In this document: in pieces, positions 54,189-64,000 of the stretch
Numbering within the stretch: position 1 is the first letter of the stretch
Layout of the letters: each line of letters opens with the position of its first letter
Assembly: GCA_019914995.1 (NCBI GenBank)
Contig: CM034136.1
Coordinates: 7,885,787 to 7,949,786, forward strand
Source of the DNA: Acanthochlamys bracteata
Lineage: Eukaryota; Streptophyta; Magnoliopsida; Pandanales; Velloziaceae
Length of the DNA: 64,000 nt
Direction of reading: 5' to 3'
Program-made: the position numbers and the translations under genes
The notes under the pieces: model-generated
The model's input: only the letters and a program-made list of their open reading frames with translations
What the model was told of the DNA's origin: nothing
Databases searched by the model: none

Positions 54189-55527
54189 TGCTTATTTATA
54201 CGCTGCTAGTAGATGATCAAAAATTGGCTAATGTTAAATTTACAGCAATAATATATACATATTTTGATTTAATTCAAAAAAAATAAGTAAATTTTAACAT
54301 AGAAATAGCAAAATTAACAACAATAACAAATTTATAGAGCGAGAAGAGGAATGGTTTAAGGATGAATAGAGATGAAATATAGAACAGGGGAGGCAGTCTC
54401 TAAGCGCTATCCTAACTAACAACAACCAGCAGCATTATGCACAGGTCCGGTGACCGACAAACAAAAAATTTTTAAAAAAAAAAAAAAAAAAAAAAGGATA
54501 AAAAACCACCTATAATTAGATAGATAAAAATTAAGTTAGGGACACGAGTCGATCAAACTCTGTACTCACAAACCCCTCTTGCATTCATTCGGGGGATCCT
54601 ATCTCCGGTTCTTGTTCTTGCTCTTGAAGGATCCGAGGGATGATTAGCAGCAGCGTTGTTGTTCTTTCCGTTCCTTTCCTTTCGGCAACACCGAGAAGGC
54701 TGCTAAGGACAACACCAAATCAAGACGAGCAAGGCAACACGCGCGAGTGCTTGCGTTACGCTACAGTCACTCTGTCACTCCAGTCCTGTTGGTTCAACGT
54801 TCATTCAATTGATCTCTCTATCATCGAGACCAATAATTAATAACGACAACATTTCCGCCTGACAAAATCAAAGACGCAAAAACACAAGTTCACAACACTT
54901 TCAAGCTCTTCTTACCTTAACAAATTTTCATCTAACTAATTACCACACCCAGCTATCCCACTGCGGCACTGCCTGAAGCTAAAATGCTTCAAATCACACT
55001 GCTATCACTATCACAGAATCATATTTCTATTATTACCATACCATACACCTATTACTTAATTCTTACAATATTCGAGTCAACTCGATGTTGCTCGTCTGTC
55101 AAAAAACAACCGGCCATAGCTATCGATAGCGATACTGCAATCCCAACAGGGATCGGACGGGGTTTCAATCCCCGCCGTGCCCATTTTGCTCTCGAACGAG
55201 TACCTTCCACTGAGCGCTCAGCTCTCTTTCATCCTTCTATTACCGACTCATTCGACATTGCCCTTATTAGAGGTCATCGGTTGAACCCACCGGGATCTAA
55301 TGCCTCGCTCAGCGCCTCCTAGCCGCGAGGCAAGAAAAAGGAACAACAAAAGAGAGAATATACAGAGTCGAATCACCGACAACAAACAGCATCTACATTC
55401 AGATGCTGTACATATATCTTCACAAAGATCAAACATACAGACCTATTCTAACCGGTGGCTAGAGATACGGTGATACCACAAAAGTTTAAGTACTTGAACT
55501 ATAACTATTCGTACACTAAATCGATTT
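54189..55527. other. Upstream region of the trihelix-like gene and spacer
   Basis: Contains a 22-base A run at 54474-54495 and A-rich DNA. A plus-strand frame near 54640-54840 starts after an STTCTTG-like leader but resembles nothing. The GC-rich block at 55080-55330 is listed separately. Confidence 0.4.
55080..55330. other. GC-rich block unlike its surroundings
   Basis: About 250 bases noticeably richer in GC than the flanks, with GGGGTTTCAATCCCC-type and GCCTCGC...GCGAGGC inverted repeats (55299-55305 with 55325-55331). On the plus strand a frame ending at 55322 reads protein-like (GIGRGFNPRRAHFALERVP). I could not identify it; an old organellar or bacterial-type insertion is possible, but so is chance. 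Confidence 0.3.
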
Positions 55528-55539
55528 TTATAGTCTTAC

Positions 55540-55563
55540 AAAAAAAAAAAAAAAAAAAAAAAA
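55540..55563. repeat. 24-base A run at the 3' edge of the FAX pseudogene
   Basis: Uninterrupted A on the plus strand (T on the gene's strand), so it is not a poly(A) tail of the FAX copy. Since introns remain in that copy, it is not a processed pseudogene. Confidence 0.8.
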
Positions 55564-56972
55564 GGAAGTTGACATGGTATCCATTATATATATAGCAGAT
55601 ATTTCATGGGGATTAAGCACAAACTTCACATACAACACCTCAAAATTATGATACATGAAAGTAATTTGCAAAATAGAAAGACGTTTGGTGTTTAAACCTA
55701 GGATGGAACGACTGCTGCCAATTTCACTTTGGTGATGGGCTTCCTTCACAAATTCGCACATACTGTAGAAGCAGAACATCCCAGCACTGCCACACAATTT
55801 TTAAGCAATAAGAGAACCCTCACATAAACGAACCAAAGCATAAACAACGAACATGTGCATCACAAGCACAATACCTAATAAATTGGTAAAGTCCTGAAGG
55901 GAAAATTCACTTTGCCTGTAGAAAGTCAGTAGACCATGAACATTATGAAACATAGGACACACATGTAGTGCAATTTAGGCAGTACAACAGCAACTGTTAC
56001 CAAGGTATAAGCTTGAAAGTTCTTCTGTAAAAGTACAGCAGCAATAGCAGAAATGAAGGGATGAAAAGAACTATAATTGGAAAGACATGAAACTTTCAGT
56101 AAATTAAAATTAAGGAAACTTAGCGCTCAGTGATATGCAGATACATGCTTGTCCCAATATAAATGGTAAACCAGATTTTCCCTTTCGCCAGACCTTCAGT
56201 CTGATGACACTCAGCGCAAGGATTACACCACCACTCAACACCCCTGTCATCATATTCCTCTCGAGACCAAAAATCGCAAGAGGTCCATACCAAACACAAA
56301 CCCACCTACAAATATTTAAAAAATGAGATTCAGTAATGAGAAGTAAAAGTGTGCGAGAAAAGCAGAACAGCACATCCATGAGTAATATTGACGGCAAGAG
56401 GATGCTAAAATAGGTGCCATAACTTCATCACCGAAATGATTATGTGCTTACCAAAAGGGATCCCAAACAAAAGTCATGAATCTTTTACGCCTTTTCCTTG
56501 TTGAGGCATATGATCTTTATTAACATGAGGATTTGAGCTAGAATTTCCAACTGCTGGTTCAGCAGTTGGTTAGGGTGTGACTGCCCCTTCAGCAAGTTCC
56601 TCAGCGTCTGTATACTTCAGAGCAGAGTCGGCCTCAAAACTAGAAGTTTGGACAGTGTTTCTTTTATAGGACATAGAAATTGACAACTGCAGAAGAAGCA
56701 AATCAAAACAGCAATTAGTGGTTATCTAATTTCGAAAATGATTATTTTTACTTGTGATCACCAGCTTAACAAAAAAAAAAAAAAAACAAATTAAACTAAA
56801 GAGACGAGCCTTAGAAACACCGGAAGGCACCTTATCGTCGCACCTAGGCTAAAAAAAAGAGTTACTAAGCTGGTTTGATACCCTCCAGGTAAGATCTCTC
56901 CCTCAGCAAAGCAATGGGGCATCCATGAAACCGTTGATTAAACTAATACTTCATCTTCCTAAGTAAGGCTTA

Positions 56973-57224
56973 GGGCGTGTTTTAAGTGCCCGGAACTCCA
57001 GTTCCTCCCGCCGGATTTGGAGTTTCGGAAAGTTTATGTGTTTCAATTGTTCATTGAACTGAGAACTCCACTTCTATTTTTACTATTCAAAACTCATCAA
57101 TTTAACTTTTAAAACTCCACTTCCCACTTCCAATCCACTTTCAAATAAAATTAAAATACAAAACTAACTCACTTCCAATCCACCTTCCTCTTCCGTGGAA
57201 CTCCCGTGCATTGAAAACACGCCC
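56973..57224. mobile_element. Tourist-like (PIF/Harbinger) MITE inside the FAX pseudogene
   Basis: A 252-bp element starts GGGCGTGTTTTAAGTGC and ends GCATTGAAAACACGCCC, near-perfect inverted ends, with TTA on both sides (56970-56972 and 57225-57227). The interior repeats GGAACTCC/ACTCCACTTCC phrases in both orientations, consistent with a fold-back structure. It lies in the interval that was the first intron of the FAX gene. It differs in sequence from the 8459 family. Confidence 0.82.
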
Positions 57225-58324
57225 TTAGTGTTTGCACGACTTCCCATTTTCCAAGTTCATGAAAGGTAATTGTTTCTAAGCATATTTAATGGTATTAAAA
57301 GTAAATTGTTAAGTTAGAAAGCTGGGGTTTGTTTGTCTTCCTAAATAAATAGAAGTATGCATAAAGAATAGAAGCTTAGCTACTAGTTATTTTAGTAAGT
57401 TGAACATATGCGAATACCAAGGAAGCGATTGTGAGAGTTGGTATCTATCTTCATCCTCCAGTAGAAAGAGATATATGATTTGGGATGAGACATAGCTAGA
57501 GAGGCAACAGAAGTGAAGCCAACCACTAGATTCCTACAGAGAGTGACTGACAGTAGTTCTTCTTCTTCTCTCTTTGTCAATACAATCCAAACAAAGGAGG
57601 TAGTGGAATTATTAATCTATCTACAATAATAATAATAGAGCGCGCATAACGAATCCAATCCAATACAATAGAATTGCTAGTTAGGAAGAAATTATAACAA
57701 ATATAATTCAAGAGCAGCATTCATCTAAACATAATTCGAAATGTAAGAATAAACAGAGTAGATGGGGACAAGAAGAGGAGGAGTATGGTGGGTGCTATAG
57801 TTGTTGACATGTTGTTGATGATCTTACCTTATTAATAGAAGAGAGGAGGGAGAGTTTAAGAGGGCGGCGGAAGAGTTGCTGACGGAGTGATTGCGGCGGA
57901 GGAGGAGATTAGGAGGAAGTATGGTGATTGTGGTGGTGGTGTGGTATCGGCGTCGGCGTCGGCGAGGAGGGAAAAGGGCAGACGACGACTTGAATGTTGC
58001 CGGCATAGCTGGTACTGCTGCTGGTGCAGTAAAGACGTCATCGGAACAAAGTATTGATGGATTGCTTTGTCGTCGGTGACTGGAATGACAGAGAGAGAGA
58101 GAGAGAGCGATCCAAGACGGTGAAGGGAAAGAAGGGGAAGTTGGAGCGCGATCGAAGACTACTCCAGTCTTGTTGGATGAAGTTTGCATTTCGGAACCTG
58201 AAAAAGAGTTCCCTCGCATTTTAAGATTCATCTGATCTGATCTGATCATGGCTCTGGAGACGGTGTATTGTGTGACCATTGATTTGGGTATGGGCATGTT
58301 TCGAGTTTCAATTTCTACCGTCAA

Positions 58325-59128
58325 AAATAAAATTTCAATTATTTCACATATTTTAAATATATATTAAATTTTAAATTATATTTTTAAAATTATTATATTG
58401 TATTTTTATTTTATTTTTTGAAATAACACTAAATTCACATTTTCAAATCTATTTTAAATAATAATTCAAATTTAAAATAAAAAACAAACCATAACCCTAA
58501 CCTACGGTTTGAAACACGTCCTCTACACATATATATATATATATATATAATACACATCTATGCTGCTGCTGTTGAGAAGAAAAACGAATGTGGGTCTTCA
58601 CCTGAACCAGATCCTCCCTTCTCCATTGTCTTCTTCTTCCGTCTTTTTGTCTCTTTGTTTGTTCGCTCTTCGCCTAATCTGATCTCATCTTATCACAGCC
58701 GTCCAACCATATCAACATTAGATTAAAATCAGATTAGAATTAGATCTAAAAATTGGAAATTTGAATTCTGGCGCCACAATCGAGATGCTCTCGCTCTTTC
58801 TTTCTTTCTTTCAAGTACAGCAGCAGTACGCATGGAGTAGAAAGAGAAAAACGAAAGGCATGCATTTGACTCACTGATCCAGTCACCGTCGATAGCTAGC
58901 GTCTGTGTCTCTCTCTCTCTCCCTCTCTCCCTCGTAGTTCGGAGCTTTCAATCCAATTTCTTCCATCAATTTCTCAATCAGCTCTCTCTCTCTCTCTCCA
59001 TCTCTTGTTCGTCTGTCGGCCGGCGTTCATCAGTTCAATGCATTTCAACGGCGTGCATGCTGCTGCTTTCCCACATCCTAGCAATAGCATAGCTAGCTAA
59101 CTAAGTCTCTTTCAGCATATACGGTACC
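58325..59128. promoter_or_regulatory. TORTIFOLIA1-like promoter and CT-rich leader
   Basis: An AT-rich first half (58325-58560, TA run at 58530-58550) is followed by a pyrimidine-rich leader with CT runs at about 58907-58933 and 58980-59001, a common feature of plant 5' untranslated regions. The ATG at 59129 is the first in frame with the conserved HEAT domain. An antisense open frame across the first exon is a shadow. Confidence 0.5.
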
Positions 59129-62100
59129 ATGAGGGTCGGAGCTGGTGGTGGTAGTAGCAGTAAGAAGACCGTGTTCGAGCTGCGGCAGCGCGTCGTCACC
59201 TCCCTCAACAAGCTCTCCGACCGCGACACCCACCATCTCGCCGCCGACGAACTCCACCGCCTCGCCTCCTCTCTCTCCCCCGACGCCGTCGCCCCTTTTC
59301 TCTCCTGCATCTCCTCCTCCGACCATGACGACCACAAACCCCCTCTCCGCCGCGAGTGCGTCCGCCTCGTCGCCTCCCTCGCCCGCGCTCACGGTCCCCT
59401 TCTCTTCCCTACCCACCTCTCCAAGATCCTCTCCGCCGTCCTCCTCCCCCGCCTCCGCGACTCCGACTCGCTCGTCCAGCAAGCTTGCGTCCAAGCCGCC
59501 GGAGCGCTTGCCCTCCACGTCATCGACAAGAGTAATACTAATGCTGCTTTCCTCGCTCTCGTTCGCCCCCTCTTTGGGGCCCTCGGCGAGCAGAACCGCT
59601 ACGTCCAGGCCGGGGCAGCTCTCTGCCTCACCGCAGTCATCGACCAATCCACTGTTTCTGCCTCTGCAAATGCAAACGTAGCGGATGCCATGTCTTTGAT
59701 GCTCAGCCGTGTGGTGAAGCTGCTCAAGAATCCCCACTTCATGGCCAAACCTGCCCTCACCGACCTCATCCGCGGCATCCTCCAGGCCTACGGCGCAACC
59801 ACTACCCACAGTGCCCTCTCCTCTGCCATCAATTCCCTCCTCCAAGCCCTGAAGAGCACCGACTGGACCACACGCAAAGCCACCACTAATGCGCTCGCGG
59901 ACCTCGCCAACAATGTTTCTACCACTAATACAGGCTCATTGATCTTCAACTTCAAGCCCACCTGCATTCGATCCCTTGAATCCTGCCGCTTCGATAAGGT
60001 TGGCCTCCTTCCTGTAACTACAATGCCTTAATGCTTCTGCTAGTTGCTGATTAACTGATGATGTGTAGATGGTGGTAATGTTGATCCCTTCCTTTCTGCT
60101 GTACTAGTTTAATATGATATGAGGATGATAACAATAATACCAACTTTGCAGGTGAAACCTGTTAGGGATTCCGTCCTCCACGCCATTCAATGCTGGAAAA
60201 CTCTTCCCGGATCTGATTCCCCTCAACGCTCAGAAGTTGGATCATCCACAAAAGGTGCCACTTCACTTTCGCTTACTTCTTGTTGATGATAATCAATTCA
60301 CAAATCTTATCTTATACGTTTGAAGACTATGAGTCCTATGACTCAACTTCTAACATCCTTTCATGGTTTCTACTGTACGTTAATTATTATTCCTACCTAC
60401 GACAGAAAATGGGGCTGAGGAATACTCTGATGTGACAAGCATGAGTGATGGTGGATTGAGAGAGAAATTCTGGAAGAAGAATGGTCCCAACTCTGTTGCT
60501 AGCGGCTATTCTGCAATTTCAACAAGGAAAAGGATCCCATTAGCAGCTCAGATGGTTTTTGCGAACCAGTCACGGAGACATCAGCAGGACAAGTCCAATG
60601 AGTGTGGCGTTGAGATTTTGATCACAAACTCTCACATTGTTCCTACAGTCGATGCATTCCAGAAGGAATCTGAAGGAAGTTGCATAACGGAGACTTGGGA
60701 CAGCATATCTGCAAAGGGGCAAAAGGAGGAGAAAGATAGTAATTACAATTATGATGCAATGGATGAGAAACCAGATTCCTCCTCTGCATCAAACCTTATA
60801 AGTGGCTGCTCAGAAACTAAGCATGTGACTGTTACCCGCAATTACTTTGAGGAAGGCAATTTTGACACACTGACAAGGATTAATCTCAGAGCCAAGAGGC
60901 AAGCAACTCATCCTGAATGCGAAAGGTTTCAGGAGCGCAAGAGTGTGGACTCCACCGATTTGAACTCTTCCGCCATGCGTGAGTGCTGGGAACATGCTGC
61001 AAATGAGTTGGCCTCCATCAAACAGCAACTGTTACACATTGAAGCAAAGCAATCACAGATGCTGCAGCTCCTCCAGGTATGTGGTCCTTGCATGATTTGT
61101 TGAAGAAGATCTTTGGCAGGGATTTACTTCTTAAAGAATCACTCTATTGATTGAATAACGACTGCATCAATAGCAGGGATGCATTTCTTTGCCTTAGATT
61201 TGAATCTTATAGATGTTGGATCGGGACAAAGGAAATGGTTTAGAGCTACTTGTAAGAATATTGTATGTTACAAATGTCACTAAAGATATGCTGAAAGATG
61301 GCAATATGTACAAAGAAAATTCGAGGCTTGGTTACTAATCATCTATGCATACACTATTAGCTTTTCGACATTAAACATATACAAGATGCATGCTGCTTTT
61401 TCTATGCCAGGGCTGTGCTTTCTTTCTTGTTTGTGGAAATTACATATATATGATTGAGACAACTTGCTTCAAACTTGATATAATCAGGGCTTCATGGTAG
61501 ACTCAAAAAGTAGTTTGTCAGCCCTACAGCTGAAGGTGCATAATTTTGAGCAAAGTCAGAATAGCATTACTTCTCGGTTTCCCAGAGGAAACCAAAGTGT
61601 GTCATCTTCTTCGAGAACCTCTAAATGCACACCAGGGCCATCTGTGGATGTTGATTACAAACGTCCTTCTGTATCGTCCTTGAAAAATATTGACGTATGG
61701 GCAGAAACTACATATTTGAAAAGCAGATCAAATACTTCAGCCAAGGATGATGACTTCTGGAAGAACACTGCTACAATGAACATGGCCGAAGAAACCAAGG
61801 GCTCAAATGATTCTGGAAGAAGAATCCATGATATAACAGGAGCCAAAGAGAACAAGGGCATCCATTCTGTTCCAGTTCTGAATGCTAGAAACAAGAAGAA
61901 TGATTCTGAAGGCAGAGTTGGCATTTGGAATCGCATCAAAAGGTACCTATCTGCTGGTGACTTGGATTCTGCATATACAGAGGTTCTTAACGCTGGTGAC
62001 AATCTTTGCCTGATTCAACTTATGGATAGAACTGGTCCAGTCCTGGAAAGGCTTTCACATGAAACAGCAGATGAAATTCTTAACATTATGGCAATGCACG

Positions 62101-62587
62101 TTTCAAACCAAAGCTTCTTGGAGTCTCTAGTCCCCTGGTTACAACAGGCAAGCTTCTGTTTCCTATATGCTAGAAATGCAATTTCAAATATGCTTTAAAA
62201 AAGTGAGAATGGTCTATGATAAGATGACAAAACCTTGATGATGCAATGGTTGTGCTTTATATTCTTTGGAGATAACGATATTTCGATATGTTAAAGTCTG
62301 TATACAGCTGTAGGGGACTGATCTCATACTACATATTAGATTTCCTTAATTTACTTTGAATTCTTTATTTGACTTTATCTGTCTTGCAAATGTGTCAACA
62401 GGTTATAGTTTTAAGCAATTCTCCCGATGGAAGACATATCTTTCGTTCTATGAAATCAAACACTAATTTTCTGTCAGCGGTTCAGAAGACGGCTGCTTTA
62501 GGATTTCATGATCCGGTAGACAGGATATCTGTTCAAGAGCTTGCTTCAAAGTTGTCACAACTGTGGAGCGACTCACCTAGGAGGTAA
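59129..62587 (+). CDS. TORTIFOLIA1/SPIRAL2-like microtubule-associated protein (five exons)
   Basis: Plant-specific protein binding cortical microtubules; family members (TOR1/SPR2) stabilise minus ends and control growth direction. Exons 59129-59998, 60152-60254, 60406-61076, 61488-62147 and 62402-62587 join in phase to about 829 residues. An N-terminal array of HEAT-like repeats covers about residues 15-300 (FELRQRVVTSLNKLSDRDT, RPLFGALGEQNRYVQAGAA, SLESCRFDKVKPVRD, shown in parts). A Ser-rich linker with a short coiled coil follows (ELASIKQQLLHIEAKQSQMLQLL). The C-terminal domain begins near WNRIKRYLSAGDLDSAY and ends LASKLSQLWSDSPRR. Intron 4 starts with GC (CAACAG|GCAAGC). The first exon is far richer in GC than the later ones. 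It could instead extend past 62587 if GAG|GTAATT is used as a donor. Confidence 0.9.
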
Positions 62588-64000
62588 TTTTATATTTCGC
62601 TACGATCGGAATTCCTTGATTTTAAACTTTCCATGTTTTATAATACTTTTCAACTGTGTCAGTCATGCATCAGTAGACCCACTGAACACTGATGATATTT
62701 ATGCTGTATCATGGTAGAGATCCTAGAGAGGAGTTCATGAGCACCACACGTAGTTTTCTCACGTGTAGCTGCATGATGTAGAAGTCTTCTGTCCACAAGA
62801 TTGTGGCAGGTGCTACACCATGTCTTATGTAGTCTCTTTCTATTCATTCCTATCCATTTGAATGGACATGTAACAGTAATAGTGTGACAACTCTTGACTG
62901 CTAGCAGTATGTCATAAATGTTCCCATACTGGCGGCTTTAGCTACTACCACATTGTTGATGGAAGTGAGAATTAGCAAAGATTTGCGACTGTTGAAAGGA
63001 TATTGTGATACAATTCATAGCTTTAATATGCTAGGAAATCTATGAAAGGTGCTTTCTGTTTCTTGTCCTAGTGTGTTCGCAAGGTGATTTTTAATATACG
63101 TCACTAGTGGATTATTTATGCCTGTTATTTCAGCTTTGCAGCAAAATGGATCAGAGAAGACATTTGAATCGAATAAGTTATGCCATTTTGTGTCCCCTGA
63201 TTTGCGGCCGATGAATATTGAGAAATATCTGCTCTCTGTTGCAGAGGACGTAATTTTTATCTTCTTGAAGGCCGTCTAGAAAATTCATCGCCTTTAGGAG
63301 ATCACTTGTCCGTCTTTTTAGACGCTTTTCTTGCTGATGAATTAATTATTCATCCTGCTTGTATACTAATTTTGGTGTTGGACATCAAAATGAATGGTAA
63401 CAAGTTCCTGCTTTCCAGAAAATCTTTCTTTGTCTCATTTGTAGCAATGTAGATGTGGCTTTTTGTACCCTTTGCATGCTACATATGCTGAAATGCCTTC
63501 TAGCAGGGGGAGCCAAGTCAGCTGTTGTCACAAATATCTCTGTGATTGATGTTTAGTGCAACTCCTCTCTGTATTCTGAAGAAAAAAGATCAACATTGCT
63601 GTCAGTGCCCTCTTTGAGAAGATGTTACTGTCATCAGTACACTGAACCATGTATTTTATCCGCGGTTAATTCTGATAGATGCAAAATTTACTAACATCGA
63701 CAGAATTTACAAATGAACATCAAAAGAAGGTCCATGTATTATCAACTCAAAAGGACGGCAGACATTCAATGGCACGTTCTGTTCCAGGAGCAATTCTGAC
63801 TCGAGTCTTACCTCGGAGACGTTGAAAATATCGGTGGTTGATAGACGGAGCTAAAATATAAATATATTTAAATATTTTATGTAAATAGTATAAAAATTAA
63901 TATAAAAATAAAATAAATATAAAAATATCAAATTTATGTAGAAAAAAATAAATAAAATTTTACAAAAATAAAGACTAGCATTAAAAGAATTACTAAATTA
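62588..64000. other. 3' flank of the TORTIFOLIA1-like gene
   Basis: No further exon matching the family was found. The last 160 bases are highly AT-rich with A/T runs. No gene seen. Confidence 0.45.

Larger units (their letters stand above)
55528..58006 (-). pseudogene. Broken FATTY ACID EXPORT (TMEM14-type, plastid envelope) gene
   Basis: Pieces of a plastid FAX protein lie in order on the minus strand with splice sites still visible. They are a transit-peptide-like exon from the ATG at 58006 (MPATFKSSSALFPP) to 57828, an exon 56686-56452 ending FGIPFG, an exon from 56305 with GGFVFG then TGVLSGGVILALSV and LKVWRKGKSGLPFILGQA, an exon with AAVLLQKNFQAYTL (ends near 55999), a short exon IFPSGLYQFI, and a last exon SAGMFCFYSM. 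Damage is multiple: a frame mismatch between exons 1 and 2; a one-base loss separating KIHDFC from FGIPFG; a shift between LLRFLVSR and NMMTGVL; TAA codons in exon 2; and a TGA just before IFPSG. Intact FAX proteins export fatty acids from plastids; this copy cannot. Confidence 0.72.

Noticed and set aside
55120..55200. tRNA-like GGTTTCAATCC phrase
   Set aside because: No acceptor stem, D-arm or anticodon arm can be folded around it; only a short hairpin is present.
55540..55563. Poly(A) tail marking a retroposed FAX copy
   Set aside because: The A run is on the strand opposite to the gene and the copy retains introns.
59093..59845. 250-codon minus-strand open frame
   Set aside because: It is exactly antisense to the GC-rich first exon of the TORTIFOLIA1-like gene; its Gly/Glu/Val-rich translation is the mirror of Ser/Leu/Ala codons and matches no family.

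Overview
The window is nuclear DNA from a flowering plant, most likely a monocot outside the grasses. Genes are split by many short GT-AG introns, intergenic DNA is AT-rich, and single genes are separated by decayed transposons. The monocot reading rests mainly on two tandem HKT transporter genes. One carries the class I serine and the other the class II-type glycine in the first selectivity-filter position, and class II HKTs are known from monocots. The class II-like N-terminally extended cinnamate 4-hydroxylase and the GC-rich 5' exon of the TORTIFOLIA1-like gene fit this but do not prove it. The species cannot be named from the sequence.

Layout. 0.9-7.9 kb: two HKT sodium/potassium transporter genes, both on the minus strand, separated by a decayed Ty1/copia reverse transcriptase and by members of a small TTA-flanked MITE family. 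9.2-12.8 kb: a complete 14-exon galacturonokinase gene (minus). 13.7-14.7 kb: a DUF599 membrane protein (minus). 14.7-19.0 kb: no recognisable gene. 19.0-19.4 kb: a SAUR auxin-response gene (plus). 19.9-21.6 kb: an unrecognised three-exon gene (plus). 22.6-25.9 kb: ethanolamine-phosphate cytidylyltransferase, PECT1 (minus). 28.5-29.2 kb: a broken mTERF gene. 29.9-36.0 kb: RPN2 of the 26S proteasome lid-base (minus, 14 exons). 37.6-40.6 kb: PBA1, the beta-1 subunit of the 20S core (minus), intact except for one in-frame TAG. It shares a short head-to-head promoter with prefoldin subunit 2 (41.9-42.3 kb, plus). 42.9-44.7 kb: cinnamate 4-hydroxylase, CYP73A (minus). 46.5-49.2 kb: a Mutator-like element with long terminal inverted repeats and a candidate target duplication. 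51.3-54.2 kb: a trihelix/SANT-like protein (minus). 55.5-58.0 kb: a multiply broken FATTY ACID EXPORT gene carrying a Tourist-like MITE. 59.1-62.6 kb: a TORTIFOLIA1/SPIRAL2-like microtubule-associated protein (plus).

The genes do not form one pathway. Functional groupings worth noting are the two HKT ion transporters side by side, and RPN2, PBA1 and prefoldin 2 as consecutive protein-homeostasis genes. Exon boundaries were derived by hand by matching GT/GC...AG sites to a continuous reading frame; in every intact gene listed the phases close exactly. No CRISPR arrays, rRNA or convincing tRNA genes were seen. The most striking observations are the linked class I/class II-type HKT pair with different intron histories, the nonsense codon in an otherwise perfect PBA1, the FAX and mTERF pseudogenes, and the Mutator-like element.
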